Source of the DNA: CAZCWM01 sp964622625
Lineage (GTDB): Bacteria; Planctomycetota; Phycisphaerae; Phycisphaerales; Phycisphaeraceae
Reading direction: 5' to 3'
Assembly (NCBI GenBank): GCA_964622625.1
Contig: CAZUUQ010000012.1
Location: forward strand, 1 to 41,942
Length of the DNA: 41,942 nt
Under the pieces are notes generated by a model. That model worked only from the letters and a program-made list of their open reading frames with translations, was not told where the DNA came from and ran no database searches. Shown one piece after another: positions 8,060 through 14,625 of the stretch. How positions within the stretch are numbered: the stretch's first letter is position 1; each line of letters begins with the position of its first letter. Both the position numbers and the translations under genes were made by a program.

Positions 8060-9166
8060 TCACCCCACGATTACGCGGATGATTCCGAACAGCGTCAGCA
8101 CCACACCATTGAACAGCAGCAGCAGGGCGGCATAACCTACGCCGCGGCGCACCTCGGTCGAAACCATACGCAAGGGGTGGTTGATCGTGGCGCAAACGCG
8201 GTAGAGGTGTCGAAGTCCACCAACGGGTACCACAGCCGCCGTCGTAGGTGTGGGATAGGGCGGCGTTGAAGTTGCCGCGGCCGCTTGGGCGAATGGTGAC
8301 GTCGCGGCTTCGGTGTCATCGGCCGCGGGAGCGGCCGCGATTTCCTCCACATTTTTTGCCGCGATATGTTCCGGCTGTTCGTCCAATTCGCGGGCGATGT
8401 CCGCCCGCGTGGGTTCTTGCTCATGCGCATCGGCGTGCGAAGGGATGTCCGCCGCCGGTTGAGCGATAGCGCTGATTGCGTTGCTGACGGCGTCGGGCAC
8501 ATCGGCGCCGGGTATTTCTCCGCGCGGGCCGGTGGGGGGGACCTGTTCATTGCCGAGAATGGTCGCCGATGTGTCAAAAGCGTCCTCAACCGCCTCCTCG
8601 GCCCCGCTGGCAAGCAGCTCGTCGATCTGGTGAATCACTTCCTGCGTAGCGGCATCATCCGGGTCATCGATGGTGCCCGCGTTGGCCTCGGCAGCGGTCG
8701 CGGCATCTGCAGGCGACGAGGATGAACCTGGGGCACCGGTGGGCTGTGATGGTGCGGCTGCCTCCACGCCGCGGGCTTCATCGAGCAGGGCGGTGAGCTG
8801 CTCGTTGAGCTGATCAACCGAGTCACCCGCATCCCGGGACGGCGCGGTCGCCTTCCCGCTTTCGGCAGCCGCGTCCGCCTGCATGCGCTCATGTGCGCTA
8901 TGGTCTAGCGCTTCCCCGGTGTTTGCGGCGTGATTGGTGTTGATGGGTTGGTCCGTCCGTGCATCAAGGGATGTCTGACCTGCGCCCTGTTCGGCATTAT
9001 TTTCGGCTGGCGTAGGCGGCGGCTTCGGCTCGCAGGGCGCATTCTTCAGCACGCCGGCATTCGCCAGCAAGCCGGGCTCGGTTTTTTCGATCGCCAGCAA
9101 CAGCGCCTCGAGCTGCTGGCCGAGGTCGAGGGGTTCCTTTCCCGGTTGTGAGGCTTGTCGAGGCAC
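8060..9166 (-). CDS. Low-complexity acidic protein with a C-terminal membrane anchor, unknown function
   Basis: A 368-residue protein of unknown function. The start is a GTG at 9166 with a strong GGAGG seven bases upstream. Most of the chain is rich in Ala, Asp, Glu, Pro and Thr and is likely disordered. Three short amphipathic segments stand out: LGQQLEALLLA near residue 15, DQLNEQLTALLDE near 120 and VIHQIDELLASG near 180, each followed by an acidic Ala-rich tract. About 45 residues from the end is a folded-looking segment (LRHLYRVCATIN) and then one transmembrane helix ending in FGIIRVIVG. It would sit in the membrane by its tail with the bulk probably in the cytosol. Convergent with the MFS gene, 86 bases apart. 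Confidence 0.7.
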   Translation of the reverse strand: MPRQASQPGKEPLDLGQQLEALLLAIEKTEPGLLANAGVLKNAPCEPKPPPTPAENNAEQGAGQTSLDARTDQPINTNHAANTGEALDHSAHERMQADAAAESGKATAPSRDAGDSVDQLNEQLTALLDEARGVEAAAPSQPTGAPGSSSSPADAATAAEANAGTIDDPDDAATQEVIHQIDELLASGAEEAVEDAFDTSATILGNEQVPPTGPRGEIPGADVPDAVSNAISAIAQPAADIPSHADAHEQEPTRADIARELDEQPEHIAAKNVEEIAAAPAADDTEAATSPFAQAAAATSTPPYPTPTTAAVVPVGGLRHLYRVCATINHPLRMVSTEVRRGVGYAALLLLFNGVVLTLFGIIRVIVG

Positions 9167-9324
9167 CGCGCCGCCTCCAGCCGCGCCGCGCTCCGCTCCG
9201 CTGGCGGCCCGGGCCGGACTGTGACATCATGTCGCAACATACACGCTGCAACGGTCTTATCGACCGCCCGCATGAATAACTCAAGGCTGCCAACCCTGCG
9301 CGGCCCGCTATCGATCAGGTGCGT

Positions 9325-10083
9325 ATGCCGCTGAAGCGATTTTACTGCCCCCAACTTGCGCAAGATGCCCCGGAAGCGGTCTTATCGGACAATCGGCCGC
9401 CCGCGGTCTGGTGGCTGGCGCTCGACGCCGATCAGGCCCAGCACGCGCGTCGCGTCCTGCGCATGCGCGACGGCGACGAAGCCGAGTTCTTCGATGGGCG
9501 CGGCACCCTCGCCCGCGGTCGGCTGACGACTGTGGGGGGGCGGCTGGGCGCGGCCATCAGTCAAAGGCTGTACGAGCCGGCCCCACGCCCCCGGCTGGAG
9601 ATCGCCGTCGCGCTTCCTAAGGGCGGACGCGTCGATGACCTCGTCGGTCAGTTGACCCAGCTCGGGGCCGACGCACTCATTCCCCTGAGCACCGAACGCA
9701 GCGTCGTCGAGCCCCGTCCTGTCAAACTGCACCGCCTCCAACGCCAGGTCGTCGAGCATGCCCGCCAGTGCCGCAGGTCCCATCTGCTGGAAGTCACCGA
9801 CGTGCAGTCGTTCGCTCAGGTGCTGTCCCGGCCGTGCGACCTGCTGCTGCTGGCTGATCCGCAGGGCCAGTCCGGCGTTGCTGTCATCGACCAGCGGCTG
9901 CGTGACGCGGCCGTCATCCGCGTGCTCATCGGACCGGAGGGAGGCTTCAGCGATCAAGAACTCGAAGGTGCCCGTGTGGCTCGTGCGCTGGCCTGGCGAA
10001 TGGGTCCGCACGTGCTGCGGATTGAGACCGCCGCCGCCGCGGCTGTCGCCATTCTCCGCCATCGCTGCGGCGATACTGCATGA
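9325..10083 (+). CDS. rsmE: 16S rRNA (uracil1498-N3)-methyltransferase RsmE
   Basis: A 252-residue SPOUT-class methyltransferase that methylates U1498 of 16S rRNA in the 30S subunit. It opens with MPLKRFYCP; a PUA-like N-terminal part contains HARRVLRMRDGDEAEFFDGRG. The C-terminal knot has IGPEGGFSDQE and the GPHVLRIETAAAAA stretch that make the SAM pocket. ATG 9325 is preferred over the in-frame GTG at 9319 because CAGG lies five bases before it and the family begins at this point. It is divergent from the low-complexity protein gene; the 158 bases between show no clear promoter. Confidence 0.93.
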   Translation: MPLKRFYCPQLAQDAPEAVLSDNRPPAVWWLALDADQAQHARRVLRMRDGDEAEFFDGRGTLARGRLTTVGGRLGAAISQRLYEPAPRPRLEIAVALPKGGRVDDLVGQLTQLGADALIPLSTERSVVEPRPVKLHRLQRQVVEHARQCRRSHLLEVTDVQSFAQVLSRPCDLLLLADPQGQSGVAVIDQRLRDAAVIRVLIGPEGGFSDQELEGARVARALAWRMGPHVLRIETAAAAAVAILRHRCGDTA

Positions 10084-10138
10084 GCCTGCCGGCGCCTGTG
10101 GCCCGGCGCAGTGCCGCCACAGGTCGACGCGCGTTCCC

Positions 10139-10144
10139 TACAAT
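10139..10144 (+). promoter_or_regulatory. -10 element TACAAT upstream of the chlorite dismutase-family gene
   Basis: TACAAT lies in the string CCTACAATGG, identical to the one before the ferredoxin gene. The start codon is 51 bases further on and has its own AGGAG (10185-10189, six bases before ATG). A short perfect hairpin AGCCCG-GCCCA-CGGGCT (10149-10165) lies in the leader. No clear -35 is seen. Confidence 0.45.
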
Positions 10145-10195
10145 GGCTAGCCCGGCCCACGGGCTGGGCTGGTCGCGCGGCCTCAGGAGTACAAC

Positions 10196-10978
10196 ATGAG
10201 TCACACGCCCACGCCCTCACCGACCCATCCCCATGCCCCGCCGTCGTCGCGTCCTGCGGAGTCGCGCGGCCCGGAGGCACCGGACCTGCGCGAGAAGGGC
10301 GGTCCGAAGAACGGCCAGCCCCAGGTGGCGGACCGTCGCCTTTTCATGCAGTTGCTCGCCTTTACAGGTTGCGCCGATAGCCGGCTGCTGGTCCCGAAGC
10401 TGGAAACCGCGGGCGCGGGGGGCGTGTTATACGAAGACCTTAATGATCCACGCGGAGTCGCGCTGCTGACCTGGAGTGAAAGCCCCGACTTTTTCGTGCA
10501 GACCCTCCGGCCGCTGCTCAATGACGAGCCGTTCGCCGCCCTGTGTCTGCGCGAGCAGTTCACGATGTTCGGCCGCACGTACGCGATCGGCTACGAGCCG
10601 GATCTGACCGACTGGCTCATCGAGCATCCGCAGCGCGTGGCTCTCGACGCCGCCTGGCCCTGGGCCGTCTGGTATCCCCTTCGGCGCAAGGGCAGCTTTG
10701 AGCAGCTCGACGAGCGAGAGCAGCGGGCGATTCTCGGCGAACATGGCCGCATCGGCCGGGCGTTCGGCGCTGCCGATCTGGTCCGCGACATCCGCCTTGC
10801 CAGCTTCGGCCTGGACCGCAACGACAACGACTTCGTCATCGGTCTCGTCGGGCGCGAACTGCATCCGCTCTCGGCTGTGGTGCAGGCCATGCGCAAGACC
10901 ACGCAGACGTCGCTGCACCTGGAAAGACTCGGGCCGTTCTTCATCGGCCGGGCCGTGTGGCAGAAGCGGCCGCGGTGA
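10196..10978 (+). CDS. Chlorite dismutase-family haem protein (HemQ-like)
   Basis: A 260-residue protein of the chlorite dismutase superfamily, which includes HemQ, the enzyme that decarboxylates coprohaem to haem. Evidence is the C-terminal half: a WYPLRRKG block with the Tyr conserved in HemQ, EHGRIGR with the His expected to bind haem iron, LASFGLDRNDNDFVIGL, a VVQAMRKT helix and the closing LGPFFIGRAVW. The first 40 residues are Pro/Ser-rich and probably disordered. Start ATG 10196 has an ideal AGGAG. In HemQ the catalytic Tyr is followed four places on by Lys; here that place is Arg with Lys next, so activity needs care. No other haem gene is nearby. Confidence 0.8.
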   Translation: MSHTPTPSPTHPHAPPSSRPAESRGPEAPDLREKGGPKNGQPQVADRRLFMQLLAFTGCADSRLLVPKLETAGAGGVLYEDLNDPRGVALLTWSESPDFFVQTLRPLLNDEPFAALCLREQFTMFGRTYAIGYEPDLTDWLIEHPQRVALDAAWPWAVWYPLRRKGSFEQLDEREQRAILGEHGRIGRAFGAADLVRDIRLASFGLDRNDNDFVIGLVGRELHPLSAVVQAMRKTTQTSLHLERLGPFFIGRAVWQKRPR

Positions 10979-11056
10979 CGTACCGCCCCCGCCCCTGCGC
11001 CGTGCATGGATCGGTATTCCGTGAGATCAGTGCAAGTTCGTACCAGAGCAGAGAAC

Positions 11057-12499
11057 ATGACCCAGGCCGTTCTGTCCCAGCGTTACGCCGCCGCCCGCCG
11101 CCAGCTTGAAGCGGCCGACCAGGCGCATGTGCTCAGCGCCTATGAGCAACTCGACCCGCCGCGGCGCGAAGCCCTGCTGGACCAGATCGAAAGCGTCGAC
11201 TGGCGCGAGCTGAGCGGCCTGATCCATGAGTATGTCCTTCGCCGCCCCGAGATCCATCTGCCCGATCGCATCGAGCCGGCCCCGTGGTACCCATGTCAGC
11301 CGCCGATCACGCTCGCGTCGAAATATGCGGAGGCTCGGCAGATGGGCGAGCGCCTGCTGCGCGAAGGCAAGGTGGCCGCGTTCACGGTCGCCGGCGGACA
11401 GGGCACGCGCCTGGGCTGGGACGCGCCCAAGGGAACATTCCCCGCTTCGCCCATCCGCAAGGCCCCCCTGTTCCAGATCTTCGCGGAGTTCATTTTCAAG
11501 GCCCGGCGGAAGTATGGCTCGCCGATCCCCTGGTACGTGATGACCAGCCCCGCCAACGACGCGACCACCCGCGCGTTCTTCGAACAGCACGGCTGCTTCG
11601 GCCTCGATCCGGCCGACGTGATGATCTTTCCCCAGGCCATGATGCCCGCCATCGACATGGCCACCGGCAAGGTGCTCATGGCCGACCGCGCCAGTCTCGC
11701 CCTGTCGCCCAACGGGCACGGCGGATCGCTCAAGGCCCTCTGGGCCAGCGGCGCGATCGCCGACATGCGCCGCCGCGGCATCGAGCAGATCAGCTACGTC
11801 CAGGTCGATAACCCCAACGTCATGGTCGTCGATCCGCTGTTCATTGGCCTGCACGCGCTCGACGGGGCCCAGATGTCCTCCAAGATGCTGCCCAAGGCCT
11901 ATCCCACCGAAAAGCTCGGCAACTTCTGCCTCGTCGACGGCCGGCTGACCGTCATCGAATACTCCGACCTGTCGGACGAACTGGCCCACCAGCGCACACC
12001 CGACGGCGAGCTGCGCTTCCGGGCCGGCTCCATCGCCATCCACCTGCTGGCCGTCGATTTCGTCGAAGATCTCAACACTCGGCCCGGCGGCTTCGCCCTG
12101 CCCTGGCACCGGGCCGAAAAGAAAGTACCGCACTTCGATTTCGCCGCCGGACGCGTCAGCGAGACAGACGAACTCAATGCCGTGAAGCTGGAGACTTTTG
12201 TTTTTGACGCGCTGCCGCTGTGCGAACGCTCGATCGTCTGTGAGACGGATCGCGTCGAGGAATTTGCGCCGATCAAGAACGGCCACGGCCTGGACTCGCC
12301 GCAGACGAGTCGCGAGTTACAGATCGAACGGGCCGCACGCTGGCTGGAGGCTGTCGGGGTAACCGTCGCACGCGATCCGGAAGGGAAGGTCGCCGCCGCC
12401 ATCGAGCTTCCGCATCTGACCGCCATTGAGCCGGCCGACCTCAAAGACCAGCGGCTGCCCAAACAGATCAACGCCGGCGACACGTTGCTGTTGCTGTGA
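11057..12499 (+). CDS. UDP-sugar pyrophosphorylase (UDP-GlcNAc pyrophosphorylase, UDPGP family)
   Basis: A 480-residue cytosolic nucleotidyltransferase of the eukaryote-like UDPGP family, which joins a sugar-1-phosphate to UTP. The key VAGGQGTRLGWDAPKG block with the nucleotide-binding Gly-rich turn and catalytic Lys is at about residues 113-128. PNGHGG, the uridine or sugar site, and VQVDNPNVM, the metal-binding Asp region, follow. Their arrangement is closest to human UAP1-like enzymes, so UDP-N-acetylglucosamine is the likeliest product, though UDP-galactose or UDP-glucose cannot be excluded. ATG 11057 is chosen over the in-frame ATG 11006 because the latter adds a tail unlike the family. 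The sulfatase gene follows 28 bases later, probably on the same transcript. Confidence 0.87.
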   Translation: MTQAVLSQRYAAARRQLEAADQAHVLSAYEQLDPPRREALLDQIESVDWRELSGLIHEYVLRRPEIHLPDRIEPAPWYPCQPPITLASKYAEARQMGERLLREGKVAAFTVAGGQGTRLGWDAPKGTFPASPIRKAPLFQIFAEFIFKARRKYGSPIPWYVMTSPANDATTRAFFEQHGCFGLDPADVMIFPQAMMPAIDMATGKVLMADRASLALSPNGHGGSLKALWASGAIADMRRRGIEQISYVQVDNPNVMVVDPLFIGLHALDGAQMSSKMLPKAYPTEKLGNFCLVDGRLTVIEYSDLSDELAHQRTPDGELRFRAGSIAIHLLAVDFVEDLNTRPGGFALPWHRAEKKVPHFDFAAGRVSETDELNAVKLETFVFDALPLCERSIVCETDRVEEFAPIKNGHGLDSPQTSRELQIERAARWLEAVGVTVARDPEGKVAAAIELPHLTAIEPADLKDQRLPKQINAGDTLLLL

Positions 12500-12527
12500 G
12501 CGGCCGTGTGCCACGAGCCCGGAACGG

Positions 12528-13970
12528 ATGCCCAAACAGCCAAACATACTGTTCCTGATGACCGACCAGATGCGGGCAGACGTACTGGCGCCCGATCATC
12601 CCTGCCGCACGCCGCACCTGGATCGCCTGGCGGCCCGTGGTCTGCGGATCACGCGGGCCTACACGCCCAATCCCATCTGCTCGCCCGCCCGCGCCAGCCT
12701 GATGACCGGCCTGCTGCCGCACAATCATGGCGTGTTGACCGTTACTCACTGCGTCGATCCCGACCAGTCCTGCCTGCGCACCGATCGGCCGCACTGGGCC
12801 CAGCGAATGAACCGGGCCGGCTATCGCACGGGCTACTTCGGCAAGTGGCACATCGAACGCAGCAATGCTCTGCACCACTTCGGCTGGCGCGACCACTGCG
12901 TCCAGGGAAGTGACGCCTTCGCCGACTTCATGCGACGGCAAACCGATTCGCAGCCGACTACCCAGGGCGCGGGCATTGCCTGCCGCATTGAAACATCCGG
13001 TTACAGGCCGGGCTTGCTCTACGCGGTGACGGACAAGCCCGCATCGCAGCGGCCCGTCGGCGCGATCACCGCCATGGCCGCGCGTTGGATCGACGAAGCG
13101 CTGGTCCGCGGCGATGGTCCATGGTGCGCCTTCGTCAGCGTGCCCGAGCCGCATGACCCCTTCACCGGCCCGCGCGCGATTTACGAACAGATCAACGTCG
13201 ATGAGATTGAATTGCCGGCCAACTTCGCCGACGACCTCGCCGGCCGCCCCGGTCTCTATCGCCGCGCCGCGGCCATCTTCCGCGACTTGACGCCGCGGCA
13301 GAAGCGCGAGGCCATGGCCTGCTACTGGGCCAGCGTCACCGAAATCGACGCCCACTTCGGCAGCCTGATCGAAAAGATCGAGCACGCCGGCCAGCTCAAC
13401 AACACGCTCGTCATCGTCACCAGCGATCACGGCGAATGCCTGGGTGCGCATGGCCTGTACATGAAGAACGTCGGCGCGTTCGAGGAGGCCTACACCATCC
13501 CCATGACCATCGCCGGCCCTGGCATCGCCCGCGACGCAGCGACGAATGCACGTGTCGGCCTTCACGATTTGTGCCCCACGCTATGCGAGCTGGCGGGCGT
13601 CGAGCCGATCACCAGCGCCGACAGCCGCTCGGCCGCGAACCTGCTGGCCGACCCCGCGCGCCACGAGGTCGACTGGCAGCGCGGTTACGCCGAGTACCAC
13701 GGCACGCGGCAACGGCTCACGCAACGCGTCGTATGGGATGGCTCATGGAAGCTGGTGCATAACGGCTTCGACTTCGACGAGCTCTACAACCTCGACGACG
13801 ATCCTGGCGAGTGTCACAATCGCGCCGCTGACCCCGCCTGCGCCGCGCATGCGCAGCGCCTGATGACGCTGGCGTGGTCGTACTTGAAGCGCACAGGTGA
13901 CCATACGCTGGTCAACACGCAATACCCCGTGCTGCGTCTGGCGGCGATGGGTCCGGCTGCCACGGACTGA
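12528..13970 (+). CDS. Type I sulfatase (formylglycine-dependent), no signal peptide
   Basis: A 480-residue arylsulfatase-family hydrolase. The N-terminal NILFLMTDQMRAD block holds metal-binding Asp residues. ICSPARASLMTG carries Cys51 in the CxPxR motif that must be converted to formylglycine. YFGKWH and SDHGECLGAHG supply further active-site Lys, His and Asp. It closes with LYNLDDDPGECHN, typical of the family C-terminus. The start at ATG 12528 is directly followed by PKQPNILFL, so no signal peptide exists, unlike most carbohydrate sulfatases. It may therefore act in the cytosol on imported sugars, or on choline-type or phospho-esters. No maturase (FGE or anSME) gene is in the window. It lies just downstream of the UDP-sugar pyrophosphorylase. 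Confidence 0.92.
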   Translation: MPKQPNILFLMTDQMRADVLAPDHPCRTPHLDRLAARGLRITRAYTPNPICSPARASLMTGLLPHNHGVLTVTHCVDPDQSCLRTDRPHWAQRMNRAGYRTGYFGKWHIERSNALHHFGWRDHCVQGSDAFADFMRRQTDSQPTTQGAGIACRIETSGYRPGLLYAVTDKPASQRPVGAITAMAARWIDEALVRGDGPWCAFVSVPEPHDPFTGPRAIYEQINVDEIELPANFADDLAGRPGLYRRAAAIFRDLTPRQKREAMACYWASVTEIDAHFGSLIEKIEHAGQLNNTLVIVTSDHGECLGAHGLYMKNVGAFEEAYTIPMTIAGPGIARDAATNARVGLHDLCPTLCELAGVEPITSADSRSAANLLADPARHEVDWQRGYAEYHGTRQRLTQRVVWDGSWKLVHNGFDFDELYNLDDDPGECHNRAADPACAAHAQRLMTLAWSYLKRTGDHTLVNTQYPVLRLAAMGPAATD

Positions 13971-14002
13971 GTTCACAGGACGCTCACGGTTCGCAGTCTA
14001 TG

Positions 14003-14030
14003 TTGACGCAAGGCATATAAGAGTTATACA
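14003..14030 (+). promoter_or_regulatory. Putative sigma70 promoter TTGACG-N16-TATACA
   Basis: TTGACG (14003-14008) and TATACA (14025-14030) are 16 bases apart, in an AT-rich patch 33 bases after the sulfatase stop. No coding sequence follows on this strand before the terminator at 14472-14504, so if active it makes a non-coding transcript of up to about 470 bases. Confidence 0.4.
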
Positions 14031-14117
14031 TATGGTTAGCCGTTATACAGCGTGTCGCCAAGTGCGACATGCATGCCAGAGCGCCTATATTCACGCCGCC
14101 GGCGGACAAGAGCACAT

Positions 14118-14142
14118 CCGGCCGCAAGAATGCTGGTTTTTT
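14118..14142 (+). terminator. Weak intrinsic terminator candidate
   Basis: The five-pair stem CCGGC/GCTGG (one G-U pair, nine-base loop) is followed directly by TTTTTT. It could end the UDP-sugar pyrophosphorylase-sulfatase transcript or a short RNA begun at the 14003 promoter. The stem is short, so read-through is likely. Confidence 0.35.
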
Positions 14143-14165
14143 AGCTAGCGGGCGCGAAAAAAGTC

Positions 14166-14194
14166 TTGATTCGGTCGGGGGTGGTGGGTAGCTT
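14166..14194 (+). promoter_or_regulatory. Putative promoter TTGATT-N17-TAGCTT before the structured RNA
   Basis: TTGATT (14166-14171) and TAGCTT (14189-14194) are 17 bases apart, and an A-tract AAAAAA (14157-14162) lies just upstream like an UP element. It would start a transcript near 14201, which ends about 300 bases on at a strong terminator. Each hexamer is only a partial match. Confidence 0.3.
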
Positions 14195-14199
14195 TGAAT

Positions 14200-14504
14200 G
14201 GTATTGACAGCCTCGTTCGGGGCTGGCTTGAACGGCGATTCGCCGCCCGGTTTTCTCGGGCAGCATCACGTTGCTTGGCAACTGAGTAAGGGCCGGGGGT
14301 GCCTGAGGGATCGGGTATCCGCGCCTGCGGCCGTGTGGGGTGGTTGGAACCTGACTACTCGGATCCGTCTGTGCCGTTGCCGCCCGTGAGATCGCCGAGG
14401 GAGCCGCAAGGATAGAAGGCGTCGCCTGGGGAGGCGACGCTGAGGCTGCCGTAAACCAATGGAGGGAAGGGCCCTGTGCCAGCCATGGCGCAGGGATTTT
14501 TTTT
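14200..14504 (+). ncRNA. Candidate structured non-coding RNA, no known family recognised
   Basis: About 300 bases without a believable reading frame but dense in perfect hairpins. These are 14208-14225 (seven pairs, loop GTTC), 14233-14245 (five pairs), 14245-14261 (GCCCG/CGGGC), 14270-14282 (GTTGC/GCAAC), 14308-14320 (GGAT/ATCC), a longer-range CTCGG/CCGAG pair (14358-14362 with 14395-14399) and a nine-pair stem with loop GGGG (14419-14440). The array ends in a textbook terminator. RNase P RNA, tmRNA, the 4.5S/SRP RNA core and the cobalamin riboswitch were each considered, and their conserved boxes are absent. It lies in tail-to-tail position between the sulfatase and xylose isomerase genes, so it is not a leader of either. 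The 5' end is a guess. Confidence 0.5.
14472..14504 (+). terminator. Strong intrinsic terminator
   Basis: Nine-pair stem CCCTGTGCC/GGCGCAGGG with a single T-G wobble (14472-14480 with 14487-14495), loop AGCCAT, then A and eight T (14497-14504). The T-run is only on the + strand side, so it ends rightward transcription. It lies 500 bases after the sulfatase stop, which is far for a messenger end and supports a separate RNA upstream. Confidence 0.88.
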
Positions 14505-14625
14505 GAAGGGTGGCGTGGTGCGCGGTATGTGCCGCGGGGCCATGACGCGGTGGGAGACGCGCGTCGCAAGCGACGCCACTGAATGGGACGGCGTGGGGCG
14601 GGCGCGGGTGTCTTTGGGCGTGACC
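14505..14625. other. Spacer between the terminator and the xylose isomerase stop
   Basis: No gene is seen. It contains the inverted repeat GCGTCG-CAAG-CGACGC near 14560-14575, which may act as a hairpin at the end of the leftward xylA transcript, although no T-run follows it on that strand. Confidence 0.4.

Larger units (their letters stand above)
13971..14194. other. Gene-free AT-richer stretch after the sulfatase
   Basis: No coding frame looks real here. The stretch has several AT-rich patches unlike its surroundings, including CATATAAGAGTTATACATATGG (14014-14035 region), a GC palindrome CCGCCGGCGG near 14096, and a weak terminator-like hairpin followed by six T. A pair of A/T tracts (TTTTTT at 14137 and AAAAAA at 14157) flank GCTAGCGGGCGCG. 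Two promoter-like arrays are listed separately. The stretch leads into the structured RNA candidate. Confidence 0.5.

Noticed and set aside
14203..14208. Consensus-like TTGACA within the RNA candidate as a -35 box
   Set aside because: No -10 hexamer lies 15-19 bases downstream.
14470..14504. A bidirectional terminator for xylA as well
   Set aside because: On the minus strand the stem is preceded by A and followed by no T-run, so it works only rightward.
14355..14579. Open frames on the minus strand across the hairpin-rich region (for example 74 residues ending GGNGTDGSE)
   Set aside because: They run through the strong terminator and perfect stems, have no ribosome site and look like translated structure, not protein.
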